Assembly: GCA_004144345.1 (NCBI GenBank)
Contig: SEEL01000009.1
Location: 44,023 to 108,022, forward strand
Reading direction: 5' to 3'
Source of the DNA: Hyphomicrobiales bacterium
GTDB lineage: Bacteria; Pseudomonadota; Alphaproteobacteria; Rhizobiales; Devosiaceae
DNA length: 64,000 nucleotides
Part shown: positions 17,378 to 26,732 of the stretch, piece by piece
Layout of the letters: the number at the start of each line of letters is the position of its first letter
Numbering within the stretch: the stretch's first letter is position 1
Translations under genes and position numbers: made by a program
The notes under the pieces: model-generated
What the model saw: the letters and a program-made list of their open reading frames with translations, nothing else
The model's database searches: none
What the model was told of the DNA's origin: nothing

Positions 17378-19423
17378 TCAGGCGAGGTGCAGCAGATCGA
17401 CCAAGAGGTCGATGAGCTTGATGCCGATGAAGGGAGCGATGAGGCCGCCCACACCGTAGATGAGGAGATTGCGGCCGAGCAGCGCCGAGGCGGAAGCCGG
17501 GAGATAACGCACGCCGCGCAGCGCCACCGGAATGAGCGCCACGATGACGAGGGCGTTGAAGATCAGCGCCGAGAGAATGGCCGAGGCGGGCGTGCCGAGG
17601 CGCATGATGTCGAGCACGGCAAGGCCGGGATAGGCGGTGACGAACAGCGCCGGCAGGATGGCGAAGTATTTTGCCACATCGTTGGCGATGGAAAAGGTGG
17701 TGAGCGCGCCGCGCGAGATGAGCAATTGCTTGCCCACCAGGACGATCTCGATGAGCTTGGTCGGATCGCTGTCGAGATCCACGAGATTGCCCGCCTCCTT
17801 GGCCGCGGCCGTGCCCGAGTTCATCGCCACGCCGACATCGGCCTGAGCGAGCGCGGGCGCGTCGTTGGAGCCATCGCCGCACATGGCGACGAGGCGGCCA
17901 TCGGCTTGCGCGGCGCGGATCAGTTCGAGCTTTTTCTCCGGCGTCGCTTCGGCGAGGAAATCGTCGACGCCCGCCTCGGCGGCGATGGCGGCGGCGGTGA
18001 GCGAATTGTCGCCGGTGATCATCACCGTGCGAATGCCCATCTGCCGCAGCTCGGCGAAGCGTTCGCGAATGCCGGGCTTCACCACATCCTTCAGATGCAC
18101 GACACCAAGCAGGCGCGTGTCCTCGGCGACCACCAGCGGCGTGCCGCCAGAGGAGGCGATGGTGCGCACGATACGGTCGAGCTCCTGGCTGGCGGGCAGG
18201 CCCACATGGCGCAGCATGGCGTCGGACGCGCCCTTGCGGATGGCGGTGCCGTCGGCAAGGTTGGCGCCCGACATGCGGCTCTGCGCGGTGAAGGGAACGA
18301 AGCTCGCGCCCTTGGCCGCATCGCCGCGCAGGCTGAACTGCTTTTGCGCCAGGTCGACGATGGACTTGCCCTCGGGCGTGTCGTCGGCGAGCGAGGCCAG
18401 CCACGCCGCTTCGGCCAGCTGATGCACCGTGACGCCCTCGAGCGGCATGAAGGCATCGGCCATGCGGTTGCCGAAGGTGATGGTGCCGGTCTTGTCGAGC
18501 AGCAGCACATCGATGTCGCCGGCGGCTTCGACGGCACGGCCCGATTTGGCGATGACATTGGCCTTCACCAGCCGGTCCATGCCGGCAATGCCGATGGCCG
18601 AGAGCAGGCCGCCAATGGTGGTGGGGATCAGCGTGACGAACAGCGCGGCGAGATAGATCACCGGGATCTGCGTGCCGCTCCAGATGGCAAAGACCGGCAG
18701 CGATACGACGACGAACAGGAACACCAGCGTCAGCGCGGCGAGCAGGATATCGAGGGCGATCTCGTTGGGCGTCTTCTGGCGCCTGGCGCCTTCGACCAGC
18801 GCGATCATCCGATCGAGGAACGTATTGCCGGGCGCGGCGGTGACCTTCACCACCAGCCAGTCGGAAACAAGCCGCGTGCCGCCCGTCACCGATGAACGAT
18901 CGCCGCCCGATTCACGAATGACCGGCGCGGATTCGCCGGTGATGGCGCTCTCGTCCACCGAGGCGACGCCTTCGACCACTTCACCATCGGTGGGGACGAT
19001 GTCACCAGCCTCGACGAGGATGACGTCACCCTCGACGAGCGCCGCAGCATCCTTGGGCACGGCGATATCGCGGCGCGCGGGATCCATCAGCGTCTTGGCC
19101 CGCGTGGTCGAGCGGGTGGCGCGGAAGGCATCGGCGCGCGCCTTGCCCCGGCCTTCGGCGATGGCTTCGGCGAAGTTGGCGAACAGCACGGTGAACCAGA
19201 GCCAGACCGCGACCTGCACGCCGATGCCGAAGGTGGCGGCCCCGGTGATGCCATCGCGAATGACGAGCAGCGTCACCAGCAGCGCGGTGAGACCGGTAAC
19301 GAAGATCACCGGATTGCGAGCGAGGCCGCGCGGATTGAGCTTGAGCACGGCCTGGCCCAGCGCCCGGCGCAGGATGGCGCCGTCGAACAGGCCGATTTCG
19401 CCGGTGGTGGATGTCTTTGACAT
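17378..19423 (-). CDS. kdpB: Potassium-transporting P-type ATPase subunit KdpB
   Basis: A 681-residue type IA P-type ATPase, the energising subunit of high-affinity K+ uptake. The phosphorylation motif [10 protein letters not shown], the TGES loop ([14 protein letters not shown]), the KGAS nucleotide-binding element (RKGASDAM) and the hinge [18 protein letters not shown] are intact, so the enzyme should be active. Length agrees with the family (about 680). It follows kdpA by eight bases. Confidence 0.96.
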   Translation of the reverse strand: MSKTSTTGEIGLFDGAILRRALGQAVLKLNPRGLARNPVIFVTGLTALLVTLLVIRDGITGAATFGIGVQVAVWLWFTVLFANFAEAIAEGRGKARADAFRATRSTTRAKTLMDPARRDIAVPKDAAALVEGDVILVEAGDIVPTDGEVVEGVASVDESAITGESAPVIRESGGDRSSVTGGTRLVSDWLVVKVTAAPGNTFLDRMIALVEGARRQKTPNEIALDILLAALTLVFLFVVVSLPVFAIWSGTQIPVIYLAALFVTLIPTTIGGLLSAIGIAGMDRLVKANVIAKSGRAVEAAGDIDVLLLDKTGTITFGNRMADAFMPLEGVTVHQLAEAAWLASLADDTPEGKSIVDLAQKQFSLRGDAAKGASFVPFTAQSRMSGANLADGTAIRKGASDAMLRHVGLPASQELDRIVRTIASSGGTPLVVAEDTRLLGVVHLKDVVKPGIRERFAELRQMGIRTVMITGDNSLTAAAIAAEAGVDDFLAEATPEKKLELIRAAQADGRLVAMCGDGSNDAPALAQADVGVAMNSGTAAAKEAGNLVDLDSDPTKLIEIVLVGKQLLISRGALTTFSIANDVAKYFAILPALFVTAYPGLAVLDIMRLGTPASAILSALIFNALVIVALIPVALRGVRYLPASASALLGRNLLIYGVGGLIAPFIGIKLIDLLVDLLHLA

Positions 19424-19431
19424 GATGAACC

Positions 19432-21120
19432 TCAGAAGCTCTGCCCGGCCGCGATCGAGACCTGCTCGGCGATGGGGCCGAGGGCGAGCACGGGCAGGAA
19501 GGTGAGCGCGCCGACGATGATGATGGTGGCGCAGAGAAGCGTGACGAAGACCGGCCCATGGGTCGGGAAGGTGCCGGAGGAGGCAGGCGCGGTTTTCTTC
19601 TGCGCGAGCGAGCCGGCGATGGCGAGGATCGGGATGATGTAACCGAAGCGGCCGACCAGCATGGCGAGGCCGAGGAAGGTATTGTGCCAGTCGACATTGA
19701 CGGTGAGGCCGGCGAAGGCCGAGCCATTGTTGCCGGTGGCGGAACTGTAGGCGTAGAGCAGTTCGGTGAGGCCATGCGGCCCCTGATTCAGAACGGCGCT
19801 CTGGCCGGTGCCGGCGACGATGGAGAGCGCAGCGAAGGCCAGCACGCCGATCGGCATCACGAGCAGGGTGAGCGCGGCGAGTTTTACTTCGCGGGCTTCG
19901 ATCTTCTTGCCCAGATATTCCGGCGTGCGGCCGACCATCAGCCCGGCGAGGAACACCGTGACGATGACCAGCAGCAGCATGCCGGTCAAACCGACGCCGG
20001 CGCCGCCGAACACCACTTCGCCCAGCTGCATGTTGAGCATGGCCACCATGCCGCCGAGCGGCGAGAAGCTGTCATGCATGGAATTGACGGAGCCGTTGGA
20101 GGCGGCGGTGGTCACTTCGGCCCAGAGCGCCGAATTGGCGACGCCGAAGCGGATCTCCTTGCCCTCCATATTGCCGGTGCTGACGACATTGGCGGGATAG
20201 AGCGGATTGGACTGGAGCTCCGACGCATAGATGGCGCCGAGGCCGATGACGAACATGATGCCCATGGCGGCGAACAGCGCCCGGCCCTGCTTCTTGTCCC
20301 CGACCATGCGGCCGAAGGTGAAGCAGAAGGCGACCGGGATCACGAGGATCGCCAGCATCTCGAGGAAATTGGCGATCGCCGTCGGGTTCTCGAAGGGATG
20401 CGCCGAATTGACGTTGAAGAAGCCGCCGCCATTGGTTCCCAATTGCTTGATGGCGAGCTGGCTGGCCACCGGGCCGATGGCGATGGTCTGCTGGCCGCCC
20501 TCGAGCGTGGTGGCGGCGAGGCTGGTGTCGAGCGTCTGCGGCAGGCCCTGCCAGACGAGCAGCAGCGCCAGCACGACCGACAGCGGGATGAGGACGTAGA
20601 GCGTGGCACGGACCATATCGGCCCAGAAATTGCCGATGGTCTTGAGCTGCCGGCTGGCGAGGCCGCGTGCCACGGCGGCGGCGACGGCCATGCCCGTCGA
20701 GGCGGAGACGAAGTTCTGCGTCGTCAGCCCCGCCATCTGGCTGAGATAGGACATGGTGGTCTCGCCGCCATAGGACTGCCAGTTGGTGTTGGTGACGAAG
20801 CTGATGGCGGTGTTGAAGGCGAGCTGGCCGCTGAGACCGGGCAGGCCGAGCGGGTTGCCGGGCAAGAGGTCCTGGAATTTGAGGATGAGAAACAGCAGCA
20901 CGAAGCCGGCCGCGTTGAACGCGACGAGGGCCAGCGCATAGGCGCTCCAATGCTGGCCCTGCTCGGGCTTGATGCCGGCCAGCGCAAAGATGGGCCGCTC
21001 GATGAAGCGGAGGAAGCCGGCCTCGCCGGCGAAGACACGCGCCATATAGGCGCCGAGCGGCATGGCGAGCGCCACGAGCACTGCGCCATAGAGCGCGAAC
21101 TGGATGAGATCGGTGGCCAT
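19432..21120 (-). CDS. kdpA: Potassium-transporting ATPase subunit KdpA
   Basis: A 562-residue channel-like subunit of the superfamily of K+ transporters. Four selectivity-filter-type repeats are visible, for example [12 protein letters not shown], and [22 protein letters not shown], which carries the conserved glycine of the second filter. KdpA selects and translocates K+ in the inner membrane. Length is normal. The ATG lies three bases after the kdpF stop. Confidence 0.96.
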   Translation of the reverse strand: MATDLIQFALYGAVLVALAMPLGAYMARVFAGEAGFLRFIERPIFALAGIKPEQGQHWSAYALALVAFNAAGFVLLFLILKFQDLLPGNPLGLPGLSGQLAFNTAISFVTNTNWQSYGGETTMSYLSQMAGLTTQNFVSASTGMAVAAAVARGLASRQLKTIGNFWADMVRATLYVLIPLSVVLALLLVWQGLPQTLDTSLAATTLEGGQQTIAIGPVASQLAIKQLGTNGGGFFNVNSAHPFENPTAIANFLEMLAILVIPVAFCFTFGRMVGDKKQGRALFAAMGIMFVIGLGAIYASELQSNPLYPANVVSTGNMEGKEIRFGVANSALWAEVTTAASNGSVNSMHDSFSPLGGMVAMLNMQLGEVVFGGAGVGLTGMLLLVIVTVFLAGLMVGRTPEYLGKKIEAREVKLAALTLLVMPIGVLAFAALSIVAGTGQSAVLNQGPHGLTELLYAYSSATGNNGSAFAGLTVNVDWHNTFLGLAMLVGRFGYIIPILAIAGSLAQKKTAPASSGTFPTHGPVFVTLLCATIIIVGALTFLPVLALGPIAEQVSIAAGQSF

Positions 21121-21123
21121 GGC

Positions 21124-21213
21124 TCAGAACCGCTCCGGGCGGATCAGCGCGATGAGGGCGTAGACGAGGATGGCAGCCGCGAAGGCGAGGCCGAGGGCGA
21201 TGTCGAAGCTCAT
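21124..21213 (-). CDS. kdpF: Potassium-transporting ATPase subunit KdpF
   Basis: A 29-residue single-helix peptide ending in the family signature IRPERF. It reads M-S-F-D-I-A-L, a hydrophobic helix of about 18 residues, then LIRPERF. KdpF is a lipid-like stabiliser of the KdpABC complex. Its ATG overlaps the stop of a preceding small membrane ORF (TGATG), and kdpA follows after three bases. Confidence 0.9.
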   Translation of the reverse strand: MSFDIALGLAFAAAILVYALIALIRPERF

Positions 21214-21299
21214 CAGAGCCTCCCCGCCAGCGAGACGGAGAGGCCGATCAGCCCGAAGGCCGCCACTCCGCCGAGGAAATAGAGGATGTCCGCGAACAT
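21213..21299 (-). CDS. 28-residue membrane peptide at the head of the kdp operon
   Basis: An ATG at 21299 with GGAG six to seven bases upstream opens a 28-residue frame (MFADILYFLGGVAAFGLIGL, then SVSLAGRL) with a single hydrophobic helix. Its TGA overlaps the kdpF ATG by one base, the same kind of coupling as within the operon. Short unnamed hydrophobic frames in front of kdpF occur in other bacteria, so this may be an extra Kdp subunit or a translational leader. An in-frame ATG at 21311 would add four residues. Confidence 0.55.
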   Translation of the reverse strand: MFADILYFLGGVAAFGLIGLSVSLAGRL

Positions 21300-21343
21300 G
21301 GCGCGCTCCATCTGTTGCGATGGAGCGGAGGTAGTCCCGGGGG

Positions 21344-21395
21344 GCGTAAAGCCGCCATGTCGAAGCGGCGGCGGCGGCGTAAAGCGCGCGTAAAG
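21344..21395 (-). promoter_or_regulatory. Putative KdpE direct-repeat site upstream of the kdp operon
   Basis: The octamer CTTTACGC (minus strand) occurs at 21395-21388, 21384-21377 and 21351-21344. The first two are 11 bases apart and the third is 33 bases further, so all three share one helical face. OmpR/PhoB-type regulators such as KdpE bind direct repeats with one-turn spacing. The cluster lies 45-96 bases before the first small ORF of the operon and just after the end of the neighbouring gene. Confidence 0.5.
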
Positions 21396-21396
21396 C

Positions 21397-21963
21397 TCAG
21401 CCGAAGTCCTCGGGGGTGTCGAAGTCTCTGAGAGTGCCCGGCGGGGCGACAACGCGGATGGCGGTCGCAAGGAGGGGGCGCGCGCCCTGATCGCCGTCCA
21501 GCTGGGACAATCGGGCGAAGTAGTCGCGGCCGATAGAGACCGGCGGCATCGGCGGGGCGGTGGCGTCCGCGACCGAGGCGACGATGGTGCTGCGGTTAGC
21601 GCGGCCGATCAGATCCAGCAGATGAGCGGGCGTGACGAGGGGCATGTCGGCGAGGCAGATGAGCAGGACAGAGGAGTGCCCGGTTGCTGCTTTGACGGCG
21701 AGCGACAGCGAGTGGCCCAGGCCCCTCTCGGGTTCGGCATTGGGCACGAGGGTGAAGCCCGAGGCAACAAGACTATCGCCCAGCGGTCCCGTTGGGCTGC
21801 AGACGGCGACATGGCGGGCGAAGGGCAAGGCCGCCAGCATGTCGGCGGCATGGCTGGCGAGCGGTTTGCCGTTGAACGCCGCCAGCAATTTGTCGGCAGC
21901 GCCGTAGCGGCGCGAGAGGCCGGCGGCCAGCAACGCGACGGTTACGTCGGACAGTTCCGCCAT
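21397..21963 (-). CDS. MobA-like NTP transferase (molybdenum cofactor maturation)
   Basis: A 188-residue nucleotidyltransferase with the MobA/MocA opening LLAAGLSRRYGAADKLLAAF (about residues 11-30), which binds the nucleotide phosphates, and the metal-site ICLADMPLV near residue 102. MocA relatives attach CMP to molybdopterin for xanthine-dehydrogenase-type enzymes. Its ATG overlaps the XdhC gene stop (TGATG), so it belongs to the molybdenum hydroxylase operon encoded just upstream. Cytosolic. Confidence 0.82.
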   Translation of the reverse strand: MAELSDVTVALLAAGLSRRYGAADKLLAAFNGKPLASHAADMLAALPFARHVAVCSPTGPLGDSLVASGFTLVPNAEPERGLGHSLSLAVKAATGHSSVLLICLADMPLVTPAHLLDLIGRANRSTIVASVADATAPPMPPVSIGRDYFARLSQLDGDQGARPLLATAIRVVAPPGTLRDFDTPEDFG

Positions 21964-22946
21964 CAGCCGTCGAGCTGCATGCGGGCTTCAAGGATTTCGG
22001 CGAGCACCGAAATCGCCAGCGAAGACGAAGTGCGGGCCGGACCGAAGAGACCGATCGGACCGCGCAGGTGGGAGAGCCGCTCAACCGGCATCCCCGCGGC
22101 GCCGAGCCGTTCGAGACGTTGCGCGTGCGTGCGCTGGCTGCCGACCGCACCGAGATAGAACGGCTCGTAGGAGAGGATGTCCTCGAGCAGGCGGCTCTCC
22201 TTAAACCGGTCATGCATGACGATAACGATCGCTGTAAACGGATCGACCGGCAGCGTTGGCAGATCGGCGCCCGTGATGAGTGTCGCGGGAGCACCGAGAT
22301 CGTCAACGATTCCACGGTGGGTGTCGGCCGTGAGAAAGCTCGCCACGGACAGGCCGGCGCTCAGCGCAGCCCTCGCGAGAGCGACGAGTTCGTTGCCCTC
22401 CCCGACCAGCACCAGGCGTGTCAGCGGATGATAGTGCCGGAGCAGTCTCCCGGCGCGCATGTGCGTGCGCTCGGTTGCGCCGGCATCGAGGATCAGTTCG
22501 ATTTCGTCGCGCAGGCCGATGGCGAGGCAGAACGGCGTTCTTGCTTCGATCAGGCGCAGCGCCCGCTCGACGATCTGCAGGTCCGGTCGGACGCTGACTT
22601 GCACATCGAGGCTGCCGCCGCAGGGCAGTTCGATATCGAGGAAGAGCGAGCCGGCGCCAAATCGCATCCGCTCGCCCGCGCCAGCCCGGATGCAGCGGAT
22701 GGCCTCGGCCGCGACGGCGGCTTCGACACAGCCGCCGGAGATGTAGCCGCAATAGCGGCCGTCCTCGAGCACCGCCATCTGTGCCCCGAGGGCGCGTGGC
22801 CCGCCGCCCTTTGTCTCGACGATGGTGAGGAGCGCTCCGGACAGCCCTTCCCGGCTGCCCGACTCGAGCAGCCGGAAGACCGATGCGGGATCATCCGGAT
22901 CGAGGAAGGTGTCGCGAGGCGGGGCCGTCGTCGCGATCTCAAGCAT
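21963..22946 (-). CDS. XdhC/CoxI-family molybdenum cofactor insertion protein
   Basis: A 327-residue protein with an N-terminal XdhC/CoxI domain (TKGGGPRALGAQMAV; GYISGGCVEAAVAAEA, with a conserved cysteine) and a C-terminal Rossmann domain (LTRLVLVGEGNELVALAR; then MHDRFKESRLLEDIL). XdhC proteins sulfurate and insert the molybdenum cofactor into their partner hydroxylase. It follows the large hydroxylase subunit by eight bases. Confidence 0.86.
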   Translation of the reverse strand: MLEIATTAPPRDTFLDPDDPASVFRLLESGSREGLSGALLTIVETKGGGPRALGAQMAVLEDGRYCGYISGGCVEAAVAAEAIRCIRAGAGERMRFGAGSLFLDIELPCGGSLDVQVSVRPDLQIVERALRLIEARTPFCLAIGLRDEIELILDAGATERTHMRAGRLLRHYHPLTRLVLVGEGNELVALARAALSAGLSVASFLTADTHRGIVDDLGAPATLITGADLPTLPVDPFTAIVIVMHDRFKESRLLEDILSYEPFYLGAVGSQRTHAQRLERLGAAGMPVERLSHLRGPIGLFGPARTSSSLAISVLAEILEARMQLDG

Positions 22947-22954
22947 GTCGGGTC

Positions 22955-25195
22955 TCAGGCGAATTTGATGGATTTGCCGAGCGGCAGTTCACGGATGCGC
23001 TGGCCGGTGAGCGCGAAGATCGCATTGGCGAGCGCCGGCGCGGCCGGCGGCACGCCCGGCTCGCCGATGCCCTTGATGCGCTCGGCATTCTCCAGCACCT
23101 TCACCTCGACGCCGGGCCATTGCTCGAGACGCAGCGGCTCGTAGTCCCAGAAATTCGACTGCTCCACCTTGCCATCGGCAATGGTGATGGCGCCGCGAAT
23201 GGCCGCCGAGAGCCCGAACACCATCGCGCCCTCGACCTGGCTGGCGATATTGCGCGGATCGAGCGCGACGCCGACATCGACCGCCGCCCAGGCGCCCGTG
23301 ATGCGAATGCCTGCACTTGTCTGCTCGACCTCGATAATTTCAGCCGCCGGCACGCCGAAGGCGAGGCAGAAGGCGACGCCGCGTGCCCGTCCGGGGCGGG
23401 CCGTGCCCCAGCCTGACATCTCGCCGACCGCCTCGAGCACCTTGCGCGACACCTCGTCGTCAATGTGCTTCAGGCGGAACTCGAGCGGGTCGGCGCCGGC
23501 GAGATGGGCCAGCTCGTCGATGGCGCTTTCGTGGAAGAAGCCATTGAGCGACGCGCCGACCGAGCGCCACGAACTGACCGGCACCATGTCGGGCGCGCGG
23601 TAGCCGGTGACCCGGTGGTTGGCGATTTTGTACGGCTGGTCCCACGCCCCCTGCGTGATCATCGCGTCCGGGCCGGGCACGTTGAGGCCGAGCCGCCCCA
23701 TCTGCCCGGCAATGACCGAGGACGAGGCCACGCCATAGTCGAAGGCAGCGATGGTGCCGCCCTCGAGCTTGCCGCGCATGCGGCAGAGCGCCGCCGGGCG
23801 ATAGAAATCATGCGTCATGTCCTCCTCGCGGCTCCAGGTAAGGAGGATCGGCACGCCCGGAGTCGCCTTGGCGATGATCGAGGCCTGCTCGATGGTGTCC
23901 ATCTCGAGCCGGCGGCCGAAGCTGCCGCCCATCAGCAGCGTGTGGAAGGTGACATCGGCAGGTTCAATGCCGGCGGCCTTGGCTGCCGCGTTCACCGCGA
24001 GGTTGGGGATCTGGTTGCCCGCCCACACCTCGAGCTTGCCGTCCTTGAACAAGGCGGCGGCGCTCTGCGGCTCCAACGGCGCGTGGGCGAGATAGGGGAC
24101 GGCATATTCCGCCTCGAACACTTCGCCGGTCTTCAGCGACTCGTCGACATTGCCGTCGTTGCGCTTGACGCTGTCGCGCCGCTCGTCGGTGAACGAGGCA
24201 GCGAGTACGGCGCTGATCTCGGCACTGGTTTGCGGATAGGTCGCGGGCGCCCAGTCGAAAGTGATGGCGTCGGCTGCCTGCATGGCCTGCCAGGTCGTCG
24301 CCGCGACCACCGCCACGCCATTGGCGAGCGGCACGATCTTGTCGACGCCCGGCATCGCTGCTGCGGCGGCGGTATCGGCGCCGTTCATGGCGGCGCCGAG
24401 ATAGGGGTTCGCCTTGACGGTCGCAAAGCGCATGCCCGGCAGGCGGAAATCCACCGCAAAGGTCGCGGTACCGGTGACCTTGGGCACCATGTCGAGGCGC
24501 GGCAGCGACGTGCCAAGCAGCTTCCATTCACTGCGCGGCTTGAGCTTGGGCTCGCCCGAAAGCCCGATCCCCGCCGCCTCGGCCGCGAGTTCGGTATAGG
24601 GCAAGCGCGTTCCATCGGGCACCAGCACGGCGCCCAGTTCCGTCTTCAGGCTGCTGGAGGGCACACCAAGCCGCCGGGCCGCGGCCTCGATCAGGGTGGC
24701 GCGCGCCGCGGCCCCCGCGAGGCGCATCCGGTCAAAGCCATCGGCGGCCGAGGAGGAGCCGCCGGTCATCTGCATGCCGACGAACTTGCCCGGGATGTCC
24801 ATGGCGTCGCGCGCCGTTTCGGCGAGCCAGCTGCGGTCGGTGGGCATGAAGGGCACCGCCTCTTCGAGGACGGCCGAATTGTAGTAGGCACTGCCCGAGG
24901 GCGGTCCATGGATTACCCGAACCGCGTTCCAGTCGAGATCCATTTCCTCGGCGACCAGCGCCGCGAGCGTCGAATGCACGCCCTGCCCCATTTCGGCGCG
25001 CGGCGCGACCACGGTGACGCCCTCGGCATTGATCAGCACGAACGGATTGAGCGTCACTTCGCCCTCGCCCAGCCCGGGCTCGAGCGGATTGTCGCCCGGG
25101 CTGGCATAGCGCCACCAGCCAAAGGCGACGCCGCCGGCGAGTGCGACGGCACCGAAGAGGAAGGTGCGGCGAGCGATTGTTGCGATCCGGCCCAT
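22955..25195 (-). CDS. Molybdopterin-binding large subunit, isoquinoline 1-oxidoreductase beta-type
   Basis: A 746-residue periplasm-directed hydroxylase subunit. The N-terminus has a Tat-like signal (IARRTFLFGAVALAGG). Molybdopterin-binding segments include EMGQGVHSTLAALVAEEM near residue 68, a middle GGSFGRRLEMD and a C-terminal GIGEPGVPPAAPALANAI. It resembles IorB and related aldehyde oxidases that pass electrons to membrane cytochromes, not NAD. The small 2Fe-2S subunit is encoded one base upstream, and XdhC and MobA-like helpers follow. The natural substrate cannot be told from sequence. Confidence 0.88.
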   Translation of the reverse strand: MGRIATIARRTFLFGAVALAGGVAFGWWRYASPGDNPLEPGLGEGEVTLNPFVLINAEGVTVVAPRAEMGQGVHSTLAALVAEEMDLDWNAVRVIHGPPSGSAYYNSAVLEEAVPFMPTDRSWLAETARDAMDIPGKFVGMQMTGGSSSAADGFDRMRLAGAAARATLIEAAARRLGVPSSSLKTELGAVLVPDGTRLPYTELAAEAAGIGLSGEPKLKPRSEWKLLGTSLPRLDMVPKVTGTATFAVDFRLPGMRFATVKANPYLGAAMNGADTAAAAAMPGVDKIVPLANGVAVVAATTWQAMQAADAITFDWAPATYPQTSAEISAVLAASFTDERRDSVKRNDGNVDESLKTGEVFEAEYAVPYLAHAPLEPQSAAALFKDGKLEVWAGNQIPNLAVNAAAKAAGIEPADVTFHTLLMGGSFGRRLEMDTIEQASIIAKATPGVPILLTWSREEDMTHDFYRPAALCRMRGKLEGGTIAAFDYGVASSSVIAGQMGRLGLNVPGPDAMITQGAWDQPYKIANHRVTGYRAPDMVPVSSWRSVGASLNGFFHESAIDELAHLAGADPLEFRLKHIDDEVSRKVLEAVGEMSGWGTARPGRARGVAFCLAFGVPAAEIIEVEQTSAGIRITGAWAAVDVGVALDPRNIASQVEGAMVFGLSAAIRGAITIADGKVEQSNFWDYEPLRLEQWPGVEVKVLENAERIKGIGEPGVPPAAPALANAIFALTGQRIRELPLGKSIKFA

Positions 25196-25196
25196 C

Positions 25197-25673
25197 TCAG
25201 AGCTCCCGCTGCTGCTGCAGCCGGCTCGCCGCGTCGTGCACGGCGGTACGAATGCGCGAATAGGTGCCGCAACGGCAGAGATTGCCAGACATGGCTACGT
25301 CGATGTCGGCGTCGCTCGGGGCAGGATTGGTGGCGAGCAGAGCCGCCGCCTGCATGATCTGGCCGGACTGGCAGTAGCCGCACTGCGCCACCTGCGCATC
25401 GGCCCAGGCCGCCTGCACGGCGTGCATGGCGTCGGGCGTGCCCAACCCCTCGATCGTGGTGACAGCCGCACCGGCCACATCGGCGAGCGGCGTCTGACAG
25501 CCGCGCACGGCCTCGCCATTGAGATGGACGGTGCAAGCGCCGCAGGCGCTGACGCCGCAGCCGAACTTGGTGCCAGTAAGGTTGAGCCCGTCACGCAACA
25601 CCCAGAGGATCGGCATGTCATCAGGCAGGTCTACGGTGACCGCCTTGCCGTTTAGTACGAAACTCGTAGACAC
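25197..25673 (-). CDS. 2Fe-2S small subunit of molybdenum hydroxylase, isoquinoline 1-oxidoreductase alpha-type
   Basis: A 158-residue protein with two [2Fe-2S] domains: a plant-ferredoxin type ([17 protein letters not shown] ... C) and a four-helix domain ([10 protein letters not shown] ... [12 protein letters not shown]). It hands electrons from the molybdenum centre outward. Start is GTG at 25673 with GGAGGGG seven bases upstream. The inverted repeat at 25698-25723 lies in its promoter region. Confidence 0.9.
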   Translation of the reverse strand: MSTSFVLNGKAVTVDLPDDMPILWVLRDGLNLTGTKFGCGVSACGACTVHLNGEAVRGCQTPLADVAGAAVTTIEGLGTPDAMHAVQAAWADAQVAQCGYCQSGQIMQAAALLATNPAPSDADIDVAMSGNLCRCGTYSRIRTAVHDAASRLQQQREL

Positions 25674-25697
25674 GCTCGAACCCCTCCGCAGACAGTG

Positions 25698-25723
25698 CTG
25701 ACAAATTGGACGAATTATGTCAG
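25698..25723. promoter_or_regulatory. Inverted repeat between the divergent tetR and hydroxylase genes
   Basis: CTGACA-AATT (25698-25707) and AATT-A-TGTCAG (25713-25723) form an imperfect inverted repeat with one extra base in the right arm. It lies 24 bases upstream of the hydroxylase small-subunit start and about 48 before the tetR ATG. This is the expected place for the TetR regulator to bind and control both directions. Confidence 0.45.
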
Positions 25724-25770
25724 TACGTCAACTTTAGGGATTGGCATGCCTCGGACCGGCAGTGTGGCAG

Positions 25771-26355
25771 ATGAGTGAATCCATAACGAGCACTGCTTCG
25801 ACGGGAAGCCGCGAAGAGTTGATCCTTTCGGCCGCTTTCGAAGCCTTCGGGATCTACGGGTTCCGCAAGACATCGATGGACGACATCGCCCGTGTCGCCG
25901 GCATGTCGCGTTCGGCGCTCTATCTCAGCTACGCCAACAAGGAGGACATCCTCCGTAGCCTTGCCCGCCACATGCTCGATCAGAGCCTCATGCGGGTAGA
26001 GGCGGTGCTTGAGGCCGATGCCGGAGGCCGCGAGGACGTGCTGCTGGCCGCCTTCATCGCCAAGGATGGCGGCTTCATGGAAGCCGTGCTCAGCACACCG
26101 CATGCCCGCGAGGTTGTCGAAGCCGGGCTGTCCGCCACCACCCAGATCGTCGCCGAGACCGAGGCCCGGCTACGCGAGATGCTGGCGCAATGGCTGGCGC
26201 GGCGCGGCGTTCCTGCGACCCTCGGCACGCCCGCCGAAATCGCTGCCGCCATCGTCAGCGCGCTGCACGGCCTCACCTTTACCAGCCCCGACTATGCCGC
26301 CTACCGCGACGGCCAACGCCGCCTCGCCCGCATCTTCGCCCTGGCCCTCGCCTGA
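25771..26355 (+). CDS. TetR/AcrR-family regulator
   Basis: A 194-residue regulator. The helix-turn-helix covers about residues 15-58 (ILSAAFEAFGIYGFRKTSMD, then IARVAGMSRSALYLSYANKEDI). The C-terminal ligand domain is typical in length. The frame opens at a TTG (25741), but the ATG at 25771 puts the usual short tail before the helix-turn-helix. It is divergent from the molybdenum hydroxylase operon, 97 bases away, and most likely controls it. Confidence 0.88.
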   Translation: MSESITSTASTGSREELILSAAFEAFGIYGFRKTSMDDIARVAGMSRSALYLSYANKEDILRSLARHMLDQSLMRVEAVLEADAGGREDVLLAAFIAKDGGFMEAVLSTPHAREVVEAGLSATTQIVAETEARLREMLAQWLARRGVPATLGTPAEIAAAIVSALHGLTFTSPDYAAYRDGQRRLARIFALALA

Positions 26356-26401
26356 GCCCCATAGACGGACATTCCAGTCATCGAGACTCTGAGACGATCC
26401 G

Positions 26402-26731
26402 TCAGTCCAGATGGAACACGCTCGGCATCATTGCCCACCATTCGCCGGGAGCGCGGTGTTCGAGCGGCTGCTGGCACGGCATGCAGATGGCCCACCAGTC
26501 CTTGTTGATCTGGGCCTCGGCAATGGCGCGGGCGTCCGCCTCGTAGTCGTCACCGACATACTCCCAATAGCCGAACAGCAGATTCTCGGGCTCCTTGAGG
26601 AAGATCGAGTAGTTGGTGATGCCGTGGCGGCTGAGCAGCTCCAATAGCTCGGGCCATACGGCCGCATGCAGGCGCTTGTATTCCTCAACCTTGTCGGCCT
26701 TGACGCCGAGCACCATGCCCATCCGCTGCAT
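26402..26731 (-). CDS. rhaM: L-rhamnose mutarotase-like protein (RhaM/YiiL family)
   Basis: A 109-residue protein of the dimeric alpha/beta-barrel mutarotase family. Typical residues are present: VKADKVEEYKRLHAAVWPEL with the active histidine at 22, then YSIFL, FGYWEY and MPCQQPLE. It interconverts alpha and beta anomers of a 6-deoxy sugar. It follows the alpha-hydroxyacid oxidase gene with one base between stop and start, and closes a six-gene operon. Confidence 0.86.
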   Translation of the reverse strand: MQRMGMVLGVKADKVEEYKRLHAAVWPELLELLSRHGITNYSIFLKEPENLLFGYWEYVGDDYEADARAIAEAQINKDWWAICMPCQQPLEHRAPGEWWAMMPSVFHLD

Positions 26732-26732
26732 C

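Noticed and set aside
19558..21282. 574-codon open frame opposite kdpA
   Set aside because: Antisense to kdpA with no recognisable domain.
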